A program made the translations under genes and the position numbers. Shown piece by piece: positions 12,601 to 24,109 of a stretch of 64,000 bases of DNA. The first letter of the stretch is position 1, and each line of letters begins with the position of its first letter. Source of the stretch: Tetragonia tetragonoides (taxonomy: Eukaryota > Streptophyta > Magnoliopsida > Caryophyllales > Aizoaceae); contig CM076153.1 in assembly GCA_038025085.1 (NCBI GenBank), positions 9,083,501 through 9,147,500 of the forward strand, written 5' to 3'. Below the pieces are notes generated by a model. The model was not told the DNA's origin. It searched no databases and worked only from the letters and a program-made list of their open reading frames with translations.

Positions 12601-15600
12601 TTTCCCTTTTGTCGCTAGTTATTACAAGGTTGCATCCTCTCCTCCCGCACCCCTTCTGTTTCTCTCGCATGTGGGTCAAAACTTTTAATGTTCCATAGAC
12701 CGGGTTAACAGCATGATGCCAGACCTCCCCCTTTTTGGGTAATGTTTCCAATGTAGATATGAGATGTCAGACACTGAAGGAACCTCCTGATATACTACAA
12801 TCAAGTCTAATCAAGCTCTTTGATTGAAGTACCCATTATTGCGTAAATTTAGTGACAGGTTATAGGTATCATATCCACATGCTTATAGTGACAAAGCAGA
12901 TCGGGTTCCACATAACAAAATGGCGTGGTATCAAGATTCTGGGTCCAGGTCAGATATAGAAGTCATTGTGGTTTGTCTGGACAAAGAATGACCAGGTGCA
13001 TAAGTCTTAACAGCCCTATCCAGCAACTCCAGGGTTTATTCGCAAGCTCTGTTCTGTCCGAATTTCAACCACATTTGGTAATCAATAATTCGGGAAATAT
13101 CAGTTATTAACTTGTGAGCTGAGTTGCAAAAACAATTAACTTCTTCCTTGACAAATTAAGCTATTTTGGTACAAAAACTTAATTTCAATATAGATTTAGA
13201 AAAAAGGGCTGATAAAGATACCTCATATACCATGAAATTAAATCAACACTCCCAACACCTTATATTGCAATCTAACTCAATCATACATAATATGGTAGAA
13301 CTTGAGAGTTGAGACACATTCTTGACTTTGAAAGTCAAATTTATCCAAAAGACACTACATAGTATAAAAGCACGTGTTACCAAGTACCATTTGCATCCAA
13401 CATAGTTACATAAATTCATGATAACTGATAACGATAATATATTATTCAATTGATAGCAGACTATTATCATATCCAAATGGACACATCATCAAAGCAATAC
13501 ACAAGGATCCCGACGATGGTGGGGCAGTAGTTGCAAATGCATAGATGCTATGTTAGTATTTTCCAAAAACACAGAGTTCAAATGCAGTTCATCCAAGACA
13601 ACAGAAGTACCATTGTGACATTTTTTTCTCCTCCACTAACAATTACATATAGATGTGACGTAAGTAGCCAATGCCTCCATTTCTACACACTAATACTTCT
13701 CTTTTCAAGACAGAATCTCAAACTATAACCAACACTAAGTATCCTTTTTAGAAACACTCATCTTACGTAACTTATATCTTTCACGTAAAAGATGATTTTA
13801 TCACAGAAATCAGTAATGTATCAATATAACTGGAGGACAACATGTCCTTCATTGAAATAAAATATTTAAAAAAAAGAAACCAATTAGTTAAAAGATTCAT
13901 CAATCTCACTGCATCTTAGTAGGCTTTAAAATGTTTAAATTGAAGAGCAACATCAGCCCTAGCCAAGAAGACCTATTTAAGTAATATAATAACAATGTCC
14001 ACAATTTCCAGTGGAGCCAAAAGCTTCTCTACTTTTTGGCTTTGGAATGTAATGGACTAAAGCAAAATGGCTCATAAAACTGTCGGCCCTTCTTATTTAT
14101 TGTGAAGTTGCCGATGGTCGTCGCACTTCGAATCTCAGGTCAAACGGAAACAGCCTCTCTGCGAGACTCTCACAGGGTAAGGCTGCGTACAACCGACCCC
14201 TCCTTACCCTGCCTAGGCAGGAGCCTCTTTGAAGGCACTGGGGTAATGTTGATGATGAATAACAATGGATTTCTATTTTGTTTTTAATAAATAAACTTGC
14301 TCTAGCATTTCTCACCTACCTACCATAGGCACCAAATAATCCTAAAGGAAGGCAGCCCAACAGATTTCCTGATACTTCTTGGGCCTAAGTATCTCATATA
14401 AGCGTGATCCCAAATCCAGCCTGGAAAACCCCATTTCCATCCTCACACACCATTTCCTCTTTAAAGTATATTATGACTAGTCTCTATGTTTGTTCCTTTT
14501 TCATGTTTGGGCAGAAAATTTGGCACAACAAAATCAATCCGATCTCTCTACTCAATGAAATCAGAAACAAAATACTTCAAAGCATTATACAAAATTCAGA
14601 TTCAGTTTTAAGACATTGAAACCATAAACTCATTTAAGGCCGTAATTAATGTTAATGAGGGCCAAACCTTAGAAGGCTCAGAAGCTTGGAGGAAGAAATC
14701 AAACAACCCAAATTCTCATAAGCTTTCGCGTGCATGCATGCACGCACAGAACTGAGAAGATGCATAATCACTTCAGTGTTAATTACAGATAGGAAGGCAA
14801 AACCTCCTCCATGCACCTTATTGATGCTCTTAGACGCAACGATACTTTATACTCAAGACATTCCAAAAGAATCATTAAGCAGAAGAAGACATGAATATTA
14901 AATTTTCTTTCCACATATAACAACAGAAACAATCACATCACGAATTAATAGTTGGATGTTAGTCTCATCTCAATTTGTACCAATGATGATTTATATTGGT
15001 GTCCAATTTCCAGATTCCAATCACATATTGAGCAAAAATGACCTCACTCGAAGCCTCCCCATCTCTCTCCATATCTGCTGTGATTGCTCAATTATACTGA
15101 ATTTCAAAAGTTCATTCAGCTTAGATGATTTAGCAGCTTTGGATAAACAACAACAACCCAATATATCCCGCCAAGGGCAGAGTCTTGGGAGGTCCAGATG
15201 TACGCAGTCTTACCCCTAACTAGTCACCTAGCAGAGAGACTTGTTCCGATAAAGAACTTCTCATATTTCACTATTGTGCAAAAACAATCAGAATCGAAGA
15301 GTTGAAAAGAAGTGCTCACCGCCTGTCTTACTGTACGTGGAAAACCATCAAGAATAAATCCAGATTCATCCTTAGCTTCACCAGCTTCAAGACGTCTGGA
15401 CAATAAATCAACTATGATCTCATCTGAGACCAGCTTCCCCTGATTAACTATCTCTGCAAGCTACAATACCACCAATGTTACTCAAATTTTCAACAAACCC
15501 AAATTCGACTACACTACCAAAAATTAATCAGGGTTGTCAAAAACAAATAGAAAAAAGATACAACACATTGAAATGACATAAATCAACACAATTCAAAACT

Positions 15601-16327
15601 TGCATAAATAGAAATTTGTCTATGATCAATTATCACAAAATTCACCCCATATAAGAAACAGTAACAGCACCACATCACAACTCACACTAAATATTTCAGA
15701 TCAAATGCAATTGAGCAAAATATCAAAAAAAAAAAAAAAAAAAAACCAACACATTGAAATGACATAACAATTTAGCTCATCAACAGTCAACACATATCAA
15801 AACTTTACGAATAGATATTTGTTCATCAACATTTCATCATGAGCTAGTATAGATGATCAAACACCAAAAAATTCAAACAGTTTAACATCACAAATCACAC
15901 TCAATATTTCCGATCAAATGCAAAATTAACAAAACATCAAAAAAAAAAAAAAAAACCTAGAAAATGACAAAAAAAATCGAACCTGAAGAGAGAGAGGGCC
16001 AGAAGAAGCGAGCTCTTCACGGACCAAATCACCAGTAGCAATATGAGGAACACAAAGAAGCTTCGAGAGACGACTAGCGTATGTACCTTTGCCAACACCA
16101 GGACAACCTAGAAAAACCCAGTGGACATTTCTACCCTTGGGTTCAGTTCGCAATATCAAGGGTTTACCTTTATTATTGCCGATCAAAGATGATGAAGGAT
16201 TATGGAAGGTAGTTGTTGTTGTTTCGGAAGTGAGAGAAGAAAATAATCGACGGGCATTTATGGTGGAGATTAGTGAATTTGATGATGATGATGATGATGA
16301 TCTGATTAGGCGGCTCATCACCGCCAT
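9637..16327 (-). CDS. ADK: Organellar adenylate kinase
   Basis: Catalyses ATP + AMP = 2 ADP. Exons on the minus strand: 16327-15983, 15460-15320, 10556-10284, 9780-9637; all introns are phase 0 and the product is 300 residues. The N-terminus (about 65 residues, rich in Ser, Thr and Arg) looks like a plastid or mitochondrial transit peptide. The P-loop GCPGVGKGT is at about 74-82, the NMP-binding core at 96-130 ([11 protein letters not shown]), DGFPRT at 153-158, a CxxC-containing LID (RRICSECGG) in exon 3, and the conserved TRSDD..VKERL segment at its end. It resembles the plant 'adenylate kinase 1, chloroplastic' type (Arabidopsis At2g37250). Exon 3 splices from ATG|GTATCT to CAG|AGTCGA. Intron 2 is 4.8 kb and full of SINE and LINE debris. 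Which organelle it enters is not certain. Confidence 0.9.
9834..10005. repeat. Degenerate direct repeats in adenylate kinase intron 3
   Basis: The segment GAGGGTTCAGCCAAAGGGG begins at 9850 and again at 9968, and CACATGTCTCC occurs near 9839 and 9909. It is an imperfect local duplication inside the intron. Confidence 0.6.
11487..11880 (-). mobile_element. LINE (L1-type) 3' end remnant
   Basis: Read on the minus strand, a fragment [15 protein letters not shown] followed by [16 protein letters not shown] matches the pattern at the C-terminus of plant LINE polymerases (ER N-x-R-x-F ... W ... W). The T-run at 11490-11505 is the poly(A) tail seen in reverse, after a short 3'UTR. A C-run near 11810 interrupts the frame. 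It lies in adenylate kinase intron 2. Confidence 0.7.
12074..12750. repeat. Diverged tandem duplication of about 275 bp
   Basis: Two copies share ordered blocks: GGTTCCACCACTAGAA / GGTTCCATCACCAGAA, then AAGCTTTCTCCTT, a CGCCACTC segment, GTTGCATCCTC, TTCTGTTTCTCT, and AACAGCA(C/T)GA. The first copy starts near 12074, the second near 12348. The family B SINE at 12384-12506 sits inside the second copy. Confidence 0.7.
12384..12506 (+). mobile_element. tRNA-derived SINE (family B), complete, with perfect target duplication
   Basis: It starts with a tRNA-like head: A-box TAGCTCAGCTGG and B-box GGTTCGAGTC, then a short body (GGTCGTTAACTTCAGGGCCC) and a poly(A) tail of about 20. A perfect 14-bp target duplication CAAGGCCATACAAA flanks it (12370-12383 and 12507-12520). 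It is not a functional tRNA gene because the 3' half does not fold back on the 5' half. The low age suggested by the intact tail is an inference. Confidence 0.88.
13998..14257 (+). mobile_element. SINE (family A), full length
   Basis: Plus-orientation copy of about 260 bp, colinear with the minus copy at 27541-27809. It contains CGTCGCACTTCG, GGTCAAACGG (a weak B-box), and an Au-SINE-like 3' part, GGTAAGGCTGCGTACAAC. A target duplication AATAACAATG flanks it (13988-13997 and 14258-14267). It lies in adenylate kinase intron 2. Confidence 0.8.
15150..15215 (-). mobile_element. SINE 3'-end fragment
   Basis: It reads, on the minus strand, GGTAAGACTGCGTACATCTG and ends in a (GTT)n tail (CAACAACAACA on the plus strand). 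This is the characteristic 3' end of Au-like plant SINEs, but distinct from family A. It is in intron 2 of the adenylate kinase gene. Confidence 0.55.
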
Positions 16328-16447
16328 GGTTGTAAGGAGAGAGAAAAAGAGGAGAGAGAAAAAGAGGAGAGAGAAAGAGTGTGTTTTGTTTGCAGAAAAA
16401 GGGAAAGAAATTGGGGGAAGATGGAGAGTTTTCAGTTACTTTTTTGG

Positions 16448-16453
16448 TTTATA
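16448..16453 (-). promoter_or_regulatory. Probable TATA box of the adenylate kinase gene
   Basis: TATAAA on the minus strand, 121 bp upstream of the ATG. Between them is a GA/CT-rich leader made of repeats of a GGAGAGAGAAAAA type. Confidence 0.5.
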
Positions 16454-16454
16454 A

Positions 16455-18190
16455 GGCAGTGACTGACCTGAGCTCCGTTAGTTGAGGACTAGTGGTCCGG
16501 TCAACTAAGAAGTATTAACATATTCAGCCACAAATTTATGTCCCTTTGGACTGTTTAATTTATTTTTATTTTCTTAGAGGACAAAGAATTTCATTTAGTA
16601 TAAATCCTACGACACTTACGAGAATGATTGAATTCGAAAAGATAAAAGTCTAAACTATTACGATACATTTGAATGAAAAAGGTAACGTGACAGTAGAGAT
16701 TTAACAAGAATCATTGTTTTCATATTACAGCGTTTCGCGGAAGAGCGGTTATAGCTTTGAATATTGATTTGACATTATAGACAGACTTTTAATGGAATAA
16801 ATCCGCCTAAGTATCATACAAACAACTTTACCGGAAAACTAACAATATTTTTTAAAAAGTAAGACACAGTCAAACCCAATAAAATGTAAAATAACTCTCG
16901 CAGATTGAAAGAGTGACATAATTCCACATAACAAAACTAAAAACTGAACAAAATAATGCAACAACAAAAACATTTGTGGTTTACTATTTGCAAAAAATAC
17001 AAGTGGCAGCCCCTTAGGATCTTGTTTTGGAGGGGAGGGAGTGAGAATTTATCATTGAACATATATATTGCAGGACTACCAACAAAAAGTTACGTACAAA
17101 ACAAAGCACTAATCAGTAAAGCGACAATCCAAATAGAAAAGAACAAAGTAACAAGGAAAAGATGATGTGTTTGTAAGGGACTACGAGTGCGACCCATGAC
17201 TCATTCATCTCGTGCGTGCTAACTGCTAAATGCCAATTGCTAAAACAGGACACTTCACATTGGCCGACCATTCCTTTGTCTTTGAAGCTACTTTTTTTTT
17301 TTTTTTATTTAACCACAGGTTCACCTAAGCCCTTTGGACCAAACTTAATCCTGTTCGCATCGGGTTTCGCATCGGGTTGACCCACGAAGGGGTAAAGTGT
17401 GTCTTTGAAGCTACTTTGAGATACTAGAACTTCCGTGTTGCTTGTGCTTTGTTTTCTTGTCAACAGATTACATATGTGAATGTCAACATTTGATCAAAAA
17501 TTGTACAAAAAGAAGCGTTCTAAACCCCAAGACAAAACTCATATTAGACCGTCTTACCACGATACTCATCATTGAACATATGACACGGTGGTAAGAAAGA
17601 GATTGTAAATTCACATATAAAACTTGTTTAAAATAATGTTACCGTAATTTCTAAAAAGACAAGTCACTTTTTAGTAGGACAAAGATCACGGCTCATAATA
17701 AGCGACCCTTACATTTCTAAATAATGACCCCATTCTTCCGTTAGTTGATCTCACACAAGACCTTCTCAAATAATATAACAACACTATTTATTCAATAAAC
17801 TACTCATTTTCGGTATGCATTGTTAAATTTGATGACCTGAACTGACGACTCAGTCAGGACGTAGGAACCATCTTCAATGTTTCATGTGCCCGGCAGGAGC
17901 AAACATCTGGGGAGCTCAATATTCAGTGTCAAAAAAATCATAACCTTACATATAGCACATCAATAAACCCAAACAAAGGAGCGTCAAAAAATTTCGAGTT
18001 GGCAAGGGCACACAGATCTGAAATTAATTAGAAAGCATGCCAAAGAAAAAGCAAAAAAAATAAATAAAGAAATTACATGGCTTATATGATCTTGAACAAT
18101 CACTACCTAAAAATAACTAATCACAATGGCAGAGGCAGATGGGGCACAAAGATACACATAAAAACTACAAGTCAAAGTGGTACATGTTGC
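16455..18190. other. Spacer between adenylate kinase and TON1
   Basis: Mostly AT-rich noncoding DNA. It contains one short retroposed insert (17295-17399, listed separately). The right part, up to 18190, probably includes the TON1 3'UTR. No further gene is seen. Confidence 0.5.
17295..17399 (-). mobile_element. Short 5'-truncated SINE-like insert with perfect 18-bp target duplication
   Basis: A T-run followed by ATTTAACCACAGGTTCACC and a duplicated TCGCATCGGGTT motif. It is flanked by perfect copies of TGTCTTTGAAGCTACTTT (17277-17294 and 17400-17417). On the minus strand the T-run is a poly(A) tail, so this is a target-primed insertion. It does not match families A or B. Confidence 0.75.
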
Positions 18191-21100
18191 CTACATGTGA
18201 TCTACTCCGCTGTCATCTTCTGAAGTCCCGTCGCCTCCATGCCTGCAATGAAGTTCAAAATTCCAGGATTAGATCATGTTGTCCTCGAAATATAATGCCT
18301 CAACTTAAGTACTACCAAAATCAGCACCAGGTAAGTCTATTTTTGGCGGGAAGGGGAAGAACGAGAACTTAACAGCGTAAAACAGAATATATTTAACGGA
18401 ATCAACAACATTATGTACGGTTACTACGGCAGCATGGGCCATAAATATTATTTTTGAATTAAATCTACGAAAATCAGTAAACAAACTATGCACAAGGTAC
18501 CTCTCCCCCCAAACCCCTAACATTTTACTGAGCCCCTTTGGAGTTGCAGCTTACATTAGAGCTAATCAGGAGAATCAGCAACTTCACATTCAGCCATTTC
18601 TACCCAAGTTCCAAAGCCATTCGTCCAAAGATACAGTAGACAAAGAAACACTGATTATGAAGGACTTCCAGTTACAAAAATATTCCAACCTCACGACTTT
18701 AGTTGAGCTTTGTGAACAAGGGGAAGTTTGCATAGCATTGCTCAAACTAAAACAAATATCTAAATCTGCCTTGAGCCAAGCCAATTAAGAGCAGTAGGGA
18801 AGCTTTTACAACCATCATACCTTGCACTATATCTGCAAGGGTGAATATTTTTGAAATTTTTAACTACCAAACTTAGTGCGCAAAAATCTCATCAAAAGTA
18901 GGTTAACTCAAGATTCTAGTTAAGGACACCAATTTAACTAAGCCAATCACAGACAGGTGGTTCACAGAGATCTGACTAAGTATAGTCAGTTTTTCACTTC
19001 AACGAAACTGAAAAAAGTAAAGAAAAACAAAAACCCCTATCGAGTCACTCATCCAAGGGGCACATCCACATAGGGGTTATTGAGGAACAAACAAAGATAC
19101 GGTAGAGATTACAGAGAAGAGAAAGACCTCCATGAAGAAGTTAGATTTCGAGTTTTTCTATCCAATTGCAAGTTCTCCAAAGCTGCTGAAGCACGCATTA
19201 CATCCTCGGGCAATTCATCACCACCTTCATATCTCCAGTTGTAATCATCTTTCCGGTAACTAGAGGTAGAGGAACCTGCTCTCCTCTCTGAAAGGTATTA
19301 GGTATTGACTCAGGCAAAGGGAATTAAAACTCAAATCAAAAATTCATCATGTGAAATAACCACAGGATTCTGGAGAAAGATAAAAATAGTTGCTTACCAG
19401 ACGCCTGAGATGATGGAAGTGACCTGTAATAATAATGTACATTACCACATTTATGAGCATAACGCAAAGAAACATGGACATAAGGCAATAAAACATTTAA
19501 GAATAACAGAGGGTGGGATATATGAACCTCACTAATGGGGGTAAGCCTCCAGCAACAGATGATGACGATGATGGTCTTCGCATGTTGCGAGACTCTACAT
19601 TCGATGAAGATTCATTTTCTGTATTCACTCTCCTTCCAGTGCCTCTCACTTGGGATAAACTCTGCACAAGTCAATACAGTAGAATGAAGAATGTTTGCAA
19701 GAAGGCAGGCAAGAAATATTTGGAAACCTGCAGAGTAACAGCCAATACTTTCTACATGGAATCATGTATCTGAATAAGATTTGAATAGCAACCATAGAGG
19801 TACGTATATTTAAACAAGATTAATTGTGGAGTTGTAAATGCAAACATGTTAAATGTATCACACATTAGGTACAACCACCAAAAACTTGAAGCATCCTCCA
19901 CCCATTCTTCTCCATTAATACCATCCAATTTTGCGTAAGATCACAAGCAAATACTTTCTTCATTTCACCCCCAACCCGCACGAAAGAAAAAGAGAGAGCT
20001 CCGATTTATTTCTCTCCCCCCCCCCCCAATAAAAAAAAAATCAAATTTTAGCAAACTCTGTCCATGCAAAACCTTTGTTGGAGCAAGGAGATCTTGTTTC
20101 TGATACATTTCACAACACATCAGAGTAATTTATACGTACAACTTAGCCGGGGGGAAAAAAATGGTGCATTGGGTACTTGGGCAGATAAGGCATACCTCAA
20201 ACTTTAAAAATCCTTCAAGAACATCTAGCAGCACAGGACCACTCTCTCCATTCCGGCTGAGATCATATCCATTTTTGCTACTGAATTCTTTAAGCTCTGC
20301 TTTCCAAAAATCCTTTGGCTGTAAGACAAGTCAAATCACATACAAAAGCATATGAAGAATGGACAAGCAAAATTTGTAAAGGTTCTTTACAAGAAAAGGT
20401 AAAGATGGTTTCTATACCAAATTACACTCTGGAAGATACACTTTAAGTGTGTGATTAAGCTGTGCCCAATCCAAATATTCGCATATCAGTGCAGTCAAAA
20501 GTCTCCCTGCATCTCACAGAAGCATGAATTACATAAACTGGAAGGATAGATATTGATGAAATAGGAATTTGCTTCAGCATCAAAAATAGATACGTCCACA
20601 TTACATTAGACTATGCAGATGATGGTCTTCTACTCTTATGCCTATAAGACAAAAGGAAAATGGGAGAACAAGCAGCCTACATGAACATTTCATACACTAA
20701 TAGAGTCGCATAGATACACCTCCATTCCATCATACAGGAAACAATATATACTGCACCTTCTTCTAAATAGAAGAGAGAAAATGCTGGCAATATACAGCAC
20801 ATTAAAGACCACAACAAACCCCCCCCCCCAAAAAAAGAACAGATAAAAACCCCAAGAATGTTCAAAAGTCACCACACTGCAGATATCACTCCAGTTCCAA
20901 AGCCCAAAAAATCACTCCCGCCCCACCCAAAAAAAAACAGGAAAAGGGGGGAAAAAAACAGAACTGAATGAAATAATCAAAACCACCCAAAACTGATGGA
21001 TCTATTCAATATAAAGATTAGCCAACTCAAGATAGAGTAATCAACTGAAGATGCATAACCACACCAAAGGACAACATCTAGGATCCGTCAAGATGCCACA

Positions 21101-24058
21101 ATGTTTGCAGCAATAATGCTGGTAATAACACGAGCACAAAACAGGAATCAACTGTAGCTACCGCCTCTACTAAATCTGCCTATGCTTCAAACACAAGGCA
21201 TTCAACTTTTCTGCTACTTTAGGGCTGACTCGGAGACATAAGCAGGCCACTCAGACCACATCCAGTGTTTCATAGAAAGTAATACCAAACCCAGATTTTG
21301 AGATACATCCAAGCAATGCCTGAAACCACTGAAGCCCTCCCCAGCCAAAGAAAGGAGGGGAAGGATTAAGTCAGAATTACCACACCATCTAGCACTTGTA
21401 TAAGCCACCAAGAAAGACCATGAGAACAACACTTAGCTACAAGAGCAAAAGGCCCATTGTTTTGAGGTCTGCACCTAGGGGAAAGGTCAGGTTCCAGCCA
21501 AAATGTCCAAAAAGACAAGACAATGATGAAAAGAACATGATGTAGCACCTGTACCCTAAAAGTACGGCATCAAGAAACCTCATCTACTTGAATATGAATT
21601 CATCAAAAACACCACTCATATAGGATCATCATTTTGAACAGTGTGTATTGCTTTTCCAGTGCGCATAAATCACATTCATAGCATAATCCACAAGATCATA
21701 ATGACTTGACTTTCATTTCGAGAAGACAGCATTCACAGCAATGATAAATAGTTCAAGAAATCAAAGGTGCTGCTTTAGATATAGGCCCAAATCATCCTAT
21801 CCCCTCCTTCAAAAGTGTTAGGAGACCCAGGAAAATGTTAAAATTATCATCAAAAGCCAAAAGATAATACAATCCTTATAAAGACACAAATGTACTGCAT
21901 TTCAGCTAAAAAGAAATATGTGGCATAACGTCAAGATTCCGTTACCAAAATTCTTCCATTTGCATATCATCTTGTTTCATTAGCTAAAGAATCATGGCTG
22001 CGACTCTATATAGCACGGATCAGTTCAGGTCTTCAGGAAGACTCAGAACTTCAAATGATGTCATTCAACAGGCTAACATGATGAGATAGACTTTTTTTCG
22101 ACGGTTAGCATGTGGATATCCCTACAGAAGTATTACTTAACACATCATCATGAAAAATGTGACCTAGATCAACATGATGGCTAGTCAAGAATTCCTGAAC
22201 ATAGCAATGCAGTCATAATTAGAACTAATCAATTTCTTTGTTGCCCTCTCATTAGGTATGGTTCACAAACATTGTTCAACACTTCACTAAGTGCCTACTG
22301 ACATCAACTTTGAAATTATATAATTTTCTTGTAATCAGTTTCTCAAGGCCTAAGTTACAATTGAGTCATTCCAACAACCCATCTCAAATGCACTTTAATA
22401 CGCATCATCATAACGACTTCAGCTATAAAATATTTAGTTACAAATGAGAGCATCCCAGTTATGCTGAATTTGAGTAACGGAGTAATTTCTAATGCCCCTG
22501 AAGCTCTAACCCACAATGATACTAGATAAGTTGGCTTTATCCCACACCAGCTCATTAGGAGTCGCCACGTCATTGAAAACCTGGGCATTCCTCTCCAACC
22601 AAAGGCACCAAATGTTCATAAAGATTGCATTACACCAAAACAGTCTTATCTCTTTTCTTCTCCCAAACCCCAAAAATCGCACCAGGAAAAATTACACAAC
22701 ACATACTGAAGTCCACTAAGCACTCCCAGTCCCAGCTTCCCCTCAAATTAAACTCAATAATCATCTTAGATAGAGGTTGCTATAATATAGCAACGCCTTT
22801 TGTTTTAAAGGAGACACACATGTCAATGCAAGCGACTTGAAACCTAAGTTCAAATCGCCAAAGACTTTACGAGCATGGCTAGCTAACATAAGCGTAATGC
22901 ATCACAGAGAAACACTTTGATCCTTAAAACTTATCACAACATTGTATAACTTGTTCTTTTTGACTTATTTTATGTCCTAAGTTGCAATAAAGGTAACAAG
23001 AATTGAACTACCTAAGTCTTTTTTAACTCCAGCTTTCCTCACATACAGACCTAAAATAAATAAATAAATCCCCAATTAAAAAGCAATTTTCCTGACACTA
23101 TGTCAAACTTCCACATCCACCTCCGTTGAGTCCTTCACTCCTTTGATCGTAACTTCACATGAAGAAAGCCAAACAACAATAGAAAAGGAAAGACCAAAGC
23201 ATCACTAAAAAATATTGTTGCATTAGATGAAGGATTTCGCAAGGCACCTGAAGGAGAAGCATGAAGTTGCTTTGCACGATCATTGCAGCTACCCAACAAT
23301 GCCGGAGGCAAGCCCTCGTCCTTCTCAATAACTCGATCTTCCTCCTCAATTGCTTCAAATACACTAGCTCTAAGCTCAGCCTAATAAGATCAATAGAGCA
23401 ATTAGTGGATTATTTACCACCTACACGAAACATTGGAAATGAATGGAAAAGCGAAATGGAGAAGTGACCACAGGAATGATATAAAGAACCATTCACATTC
23501 ACAAGTCAAACTGCACAAACAGAAAACAAACAAAAAAATCACAGTAGCACTACAAACGAGTAATTAACATATTTTAGGCGTGTAATATAAGAAAACTGGC
23601 ACCAAAATAAGTATTAATACAGAGAAGGAAATTAATTACCAGAAATTGATGACAAAGATGCAAACTTTAACTCCATTTAGCCCCATTTAGCAACATTTTG
23701 CAAAAACAGGAGCCTTAATCCTAACAATAAAATCCCAAAATCGAAATGGAGAAACCCTAATTACTAAAAAAGAGAGCATTCTACGGATCCACATATCATT
23801 TCGATTTCAAAAATTAAATTCCGAAACCCTAACAGAAAAGGATTTCCATCAATTCGAAATCTGAAGCATTTCATGAACCTCATAGCAACATTATGAATCT
23901 ACAAGCTACCAGAAAACATAGCAACAAAAGGGTTTGAAAGAAATTCAACAAAAATTGGGAAGAAAAATTACTCGGATCTTGGCGAGAACCCCTTTCTTTT
24001 CGAGAGTACGCGTGACAAGGGTTTTAAGGTCCATCATTTCTCTCGTATAATCATCCAT
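18191..24058 (-). CDS. TON1: TONNEAU1-like protein (TON1)
   Basis: Plant FOP/OFD1-related protein of the TTP complex (TON1-TRM-PP2A) that organises the cortical microtubule array and the preprophase band. Exons on the minus strand: 24058-23972, 23380-23248, 20506-20418, 20318-20196, 19661-19528, 19423-19398, 19287-19128, 18242-18191; phases agree and give 267 residues plus TAG. The N-terminus MDDYTREMMDLKTLVTRTL and the block RVIEKDEGLPPALLG are essentially the known TON1 sequence; the FOP-like/LisH region covers exons 1-4. The C-terminal part is Ser/Arg-rich, with the conserved RKDDYNWRYEG and LENLQLDRKTRNLTSSW. Exon 6 is a 26-bp microexon. The exon 5 end is placed at GTGAG|GTTCAT because it restores the family reading frame (SLPSSQAS); the donor GTGAGG five bases earlier would break it. 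Intron 2 (2.7 kb) contains a LINE remnant. Confidence 0.92.
22480..22650 (-). mobile_element. LINE (L1-type) C-terminal remnant in TON1 intron 2
   Basis: On the minus strand the text encodes NIWCLWLERNAQVFNDV, followed by NELVWDKANL and a stop. It is the same W..WLERN..F pattern as the remnant at 11.5 kb but a different copy. No poly(A) tail or target duplication was identified. Confidence 0.6.
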
Positions 24059-24071
24059 CTTCCAATTTCTG

Positions 24072-24074
<3 letters not shown>

Positions 24075-24104
<30 letters not shown>
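24075..24104. repeat. (CT)15 microsatellite in the TON1 5' leader
   Basis: Fifteen CT units, (GA)15 on the coding strand, begin 17 bp upstream of the TON1 ATG. GA-rich leaders are common in plant housekeeping genes and may act as GAGA-type promoter elements. Confidence 0.8.
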
Positions 24105-24107
<3 letters not shown>

Positions 24108-24109
24108 TT

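Noticed and set aside
21214..21548. Third LINE-like remnant in TON1 intron 2
   Set aside because: Tryptophan-rich frames are present, but the ordered motif seen at 11.6 and 22.6 kb is missing.
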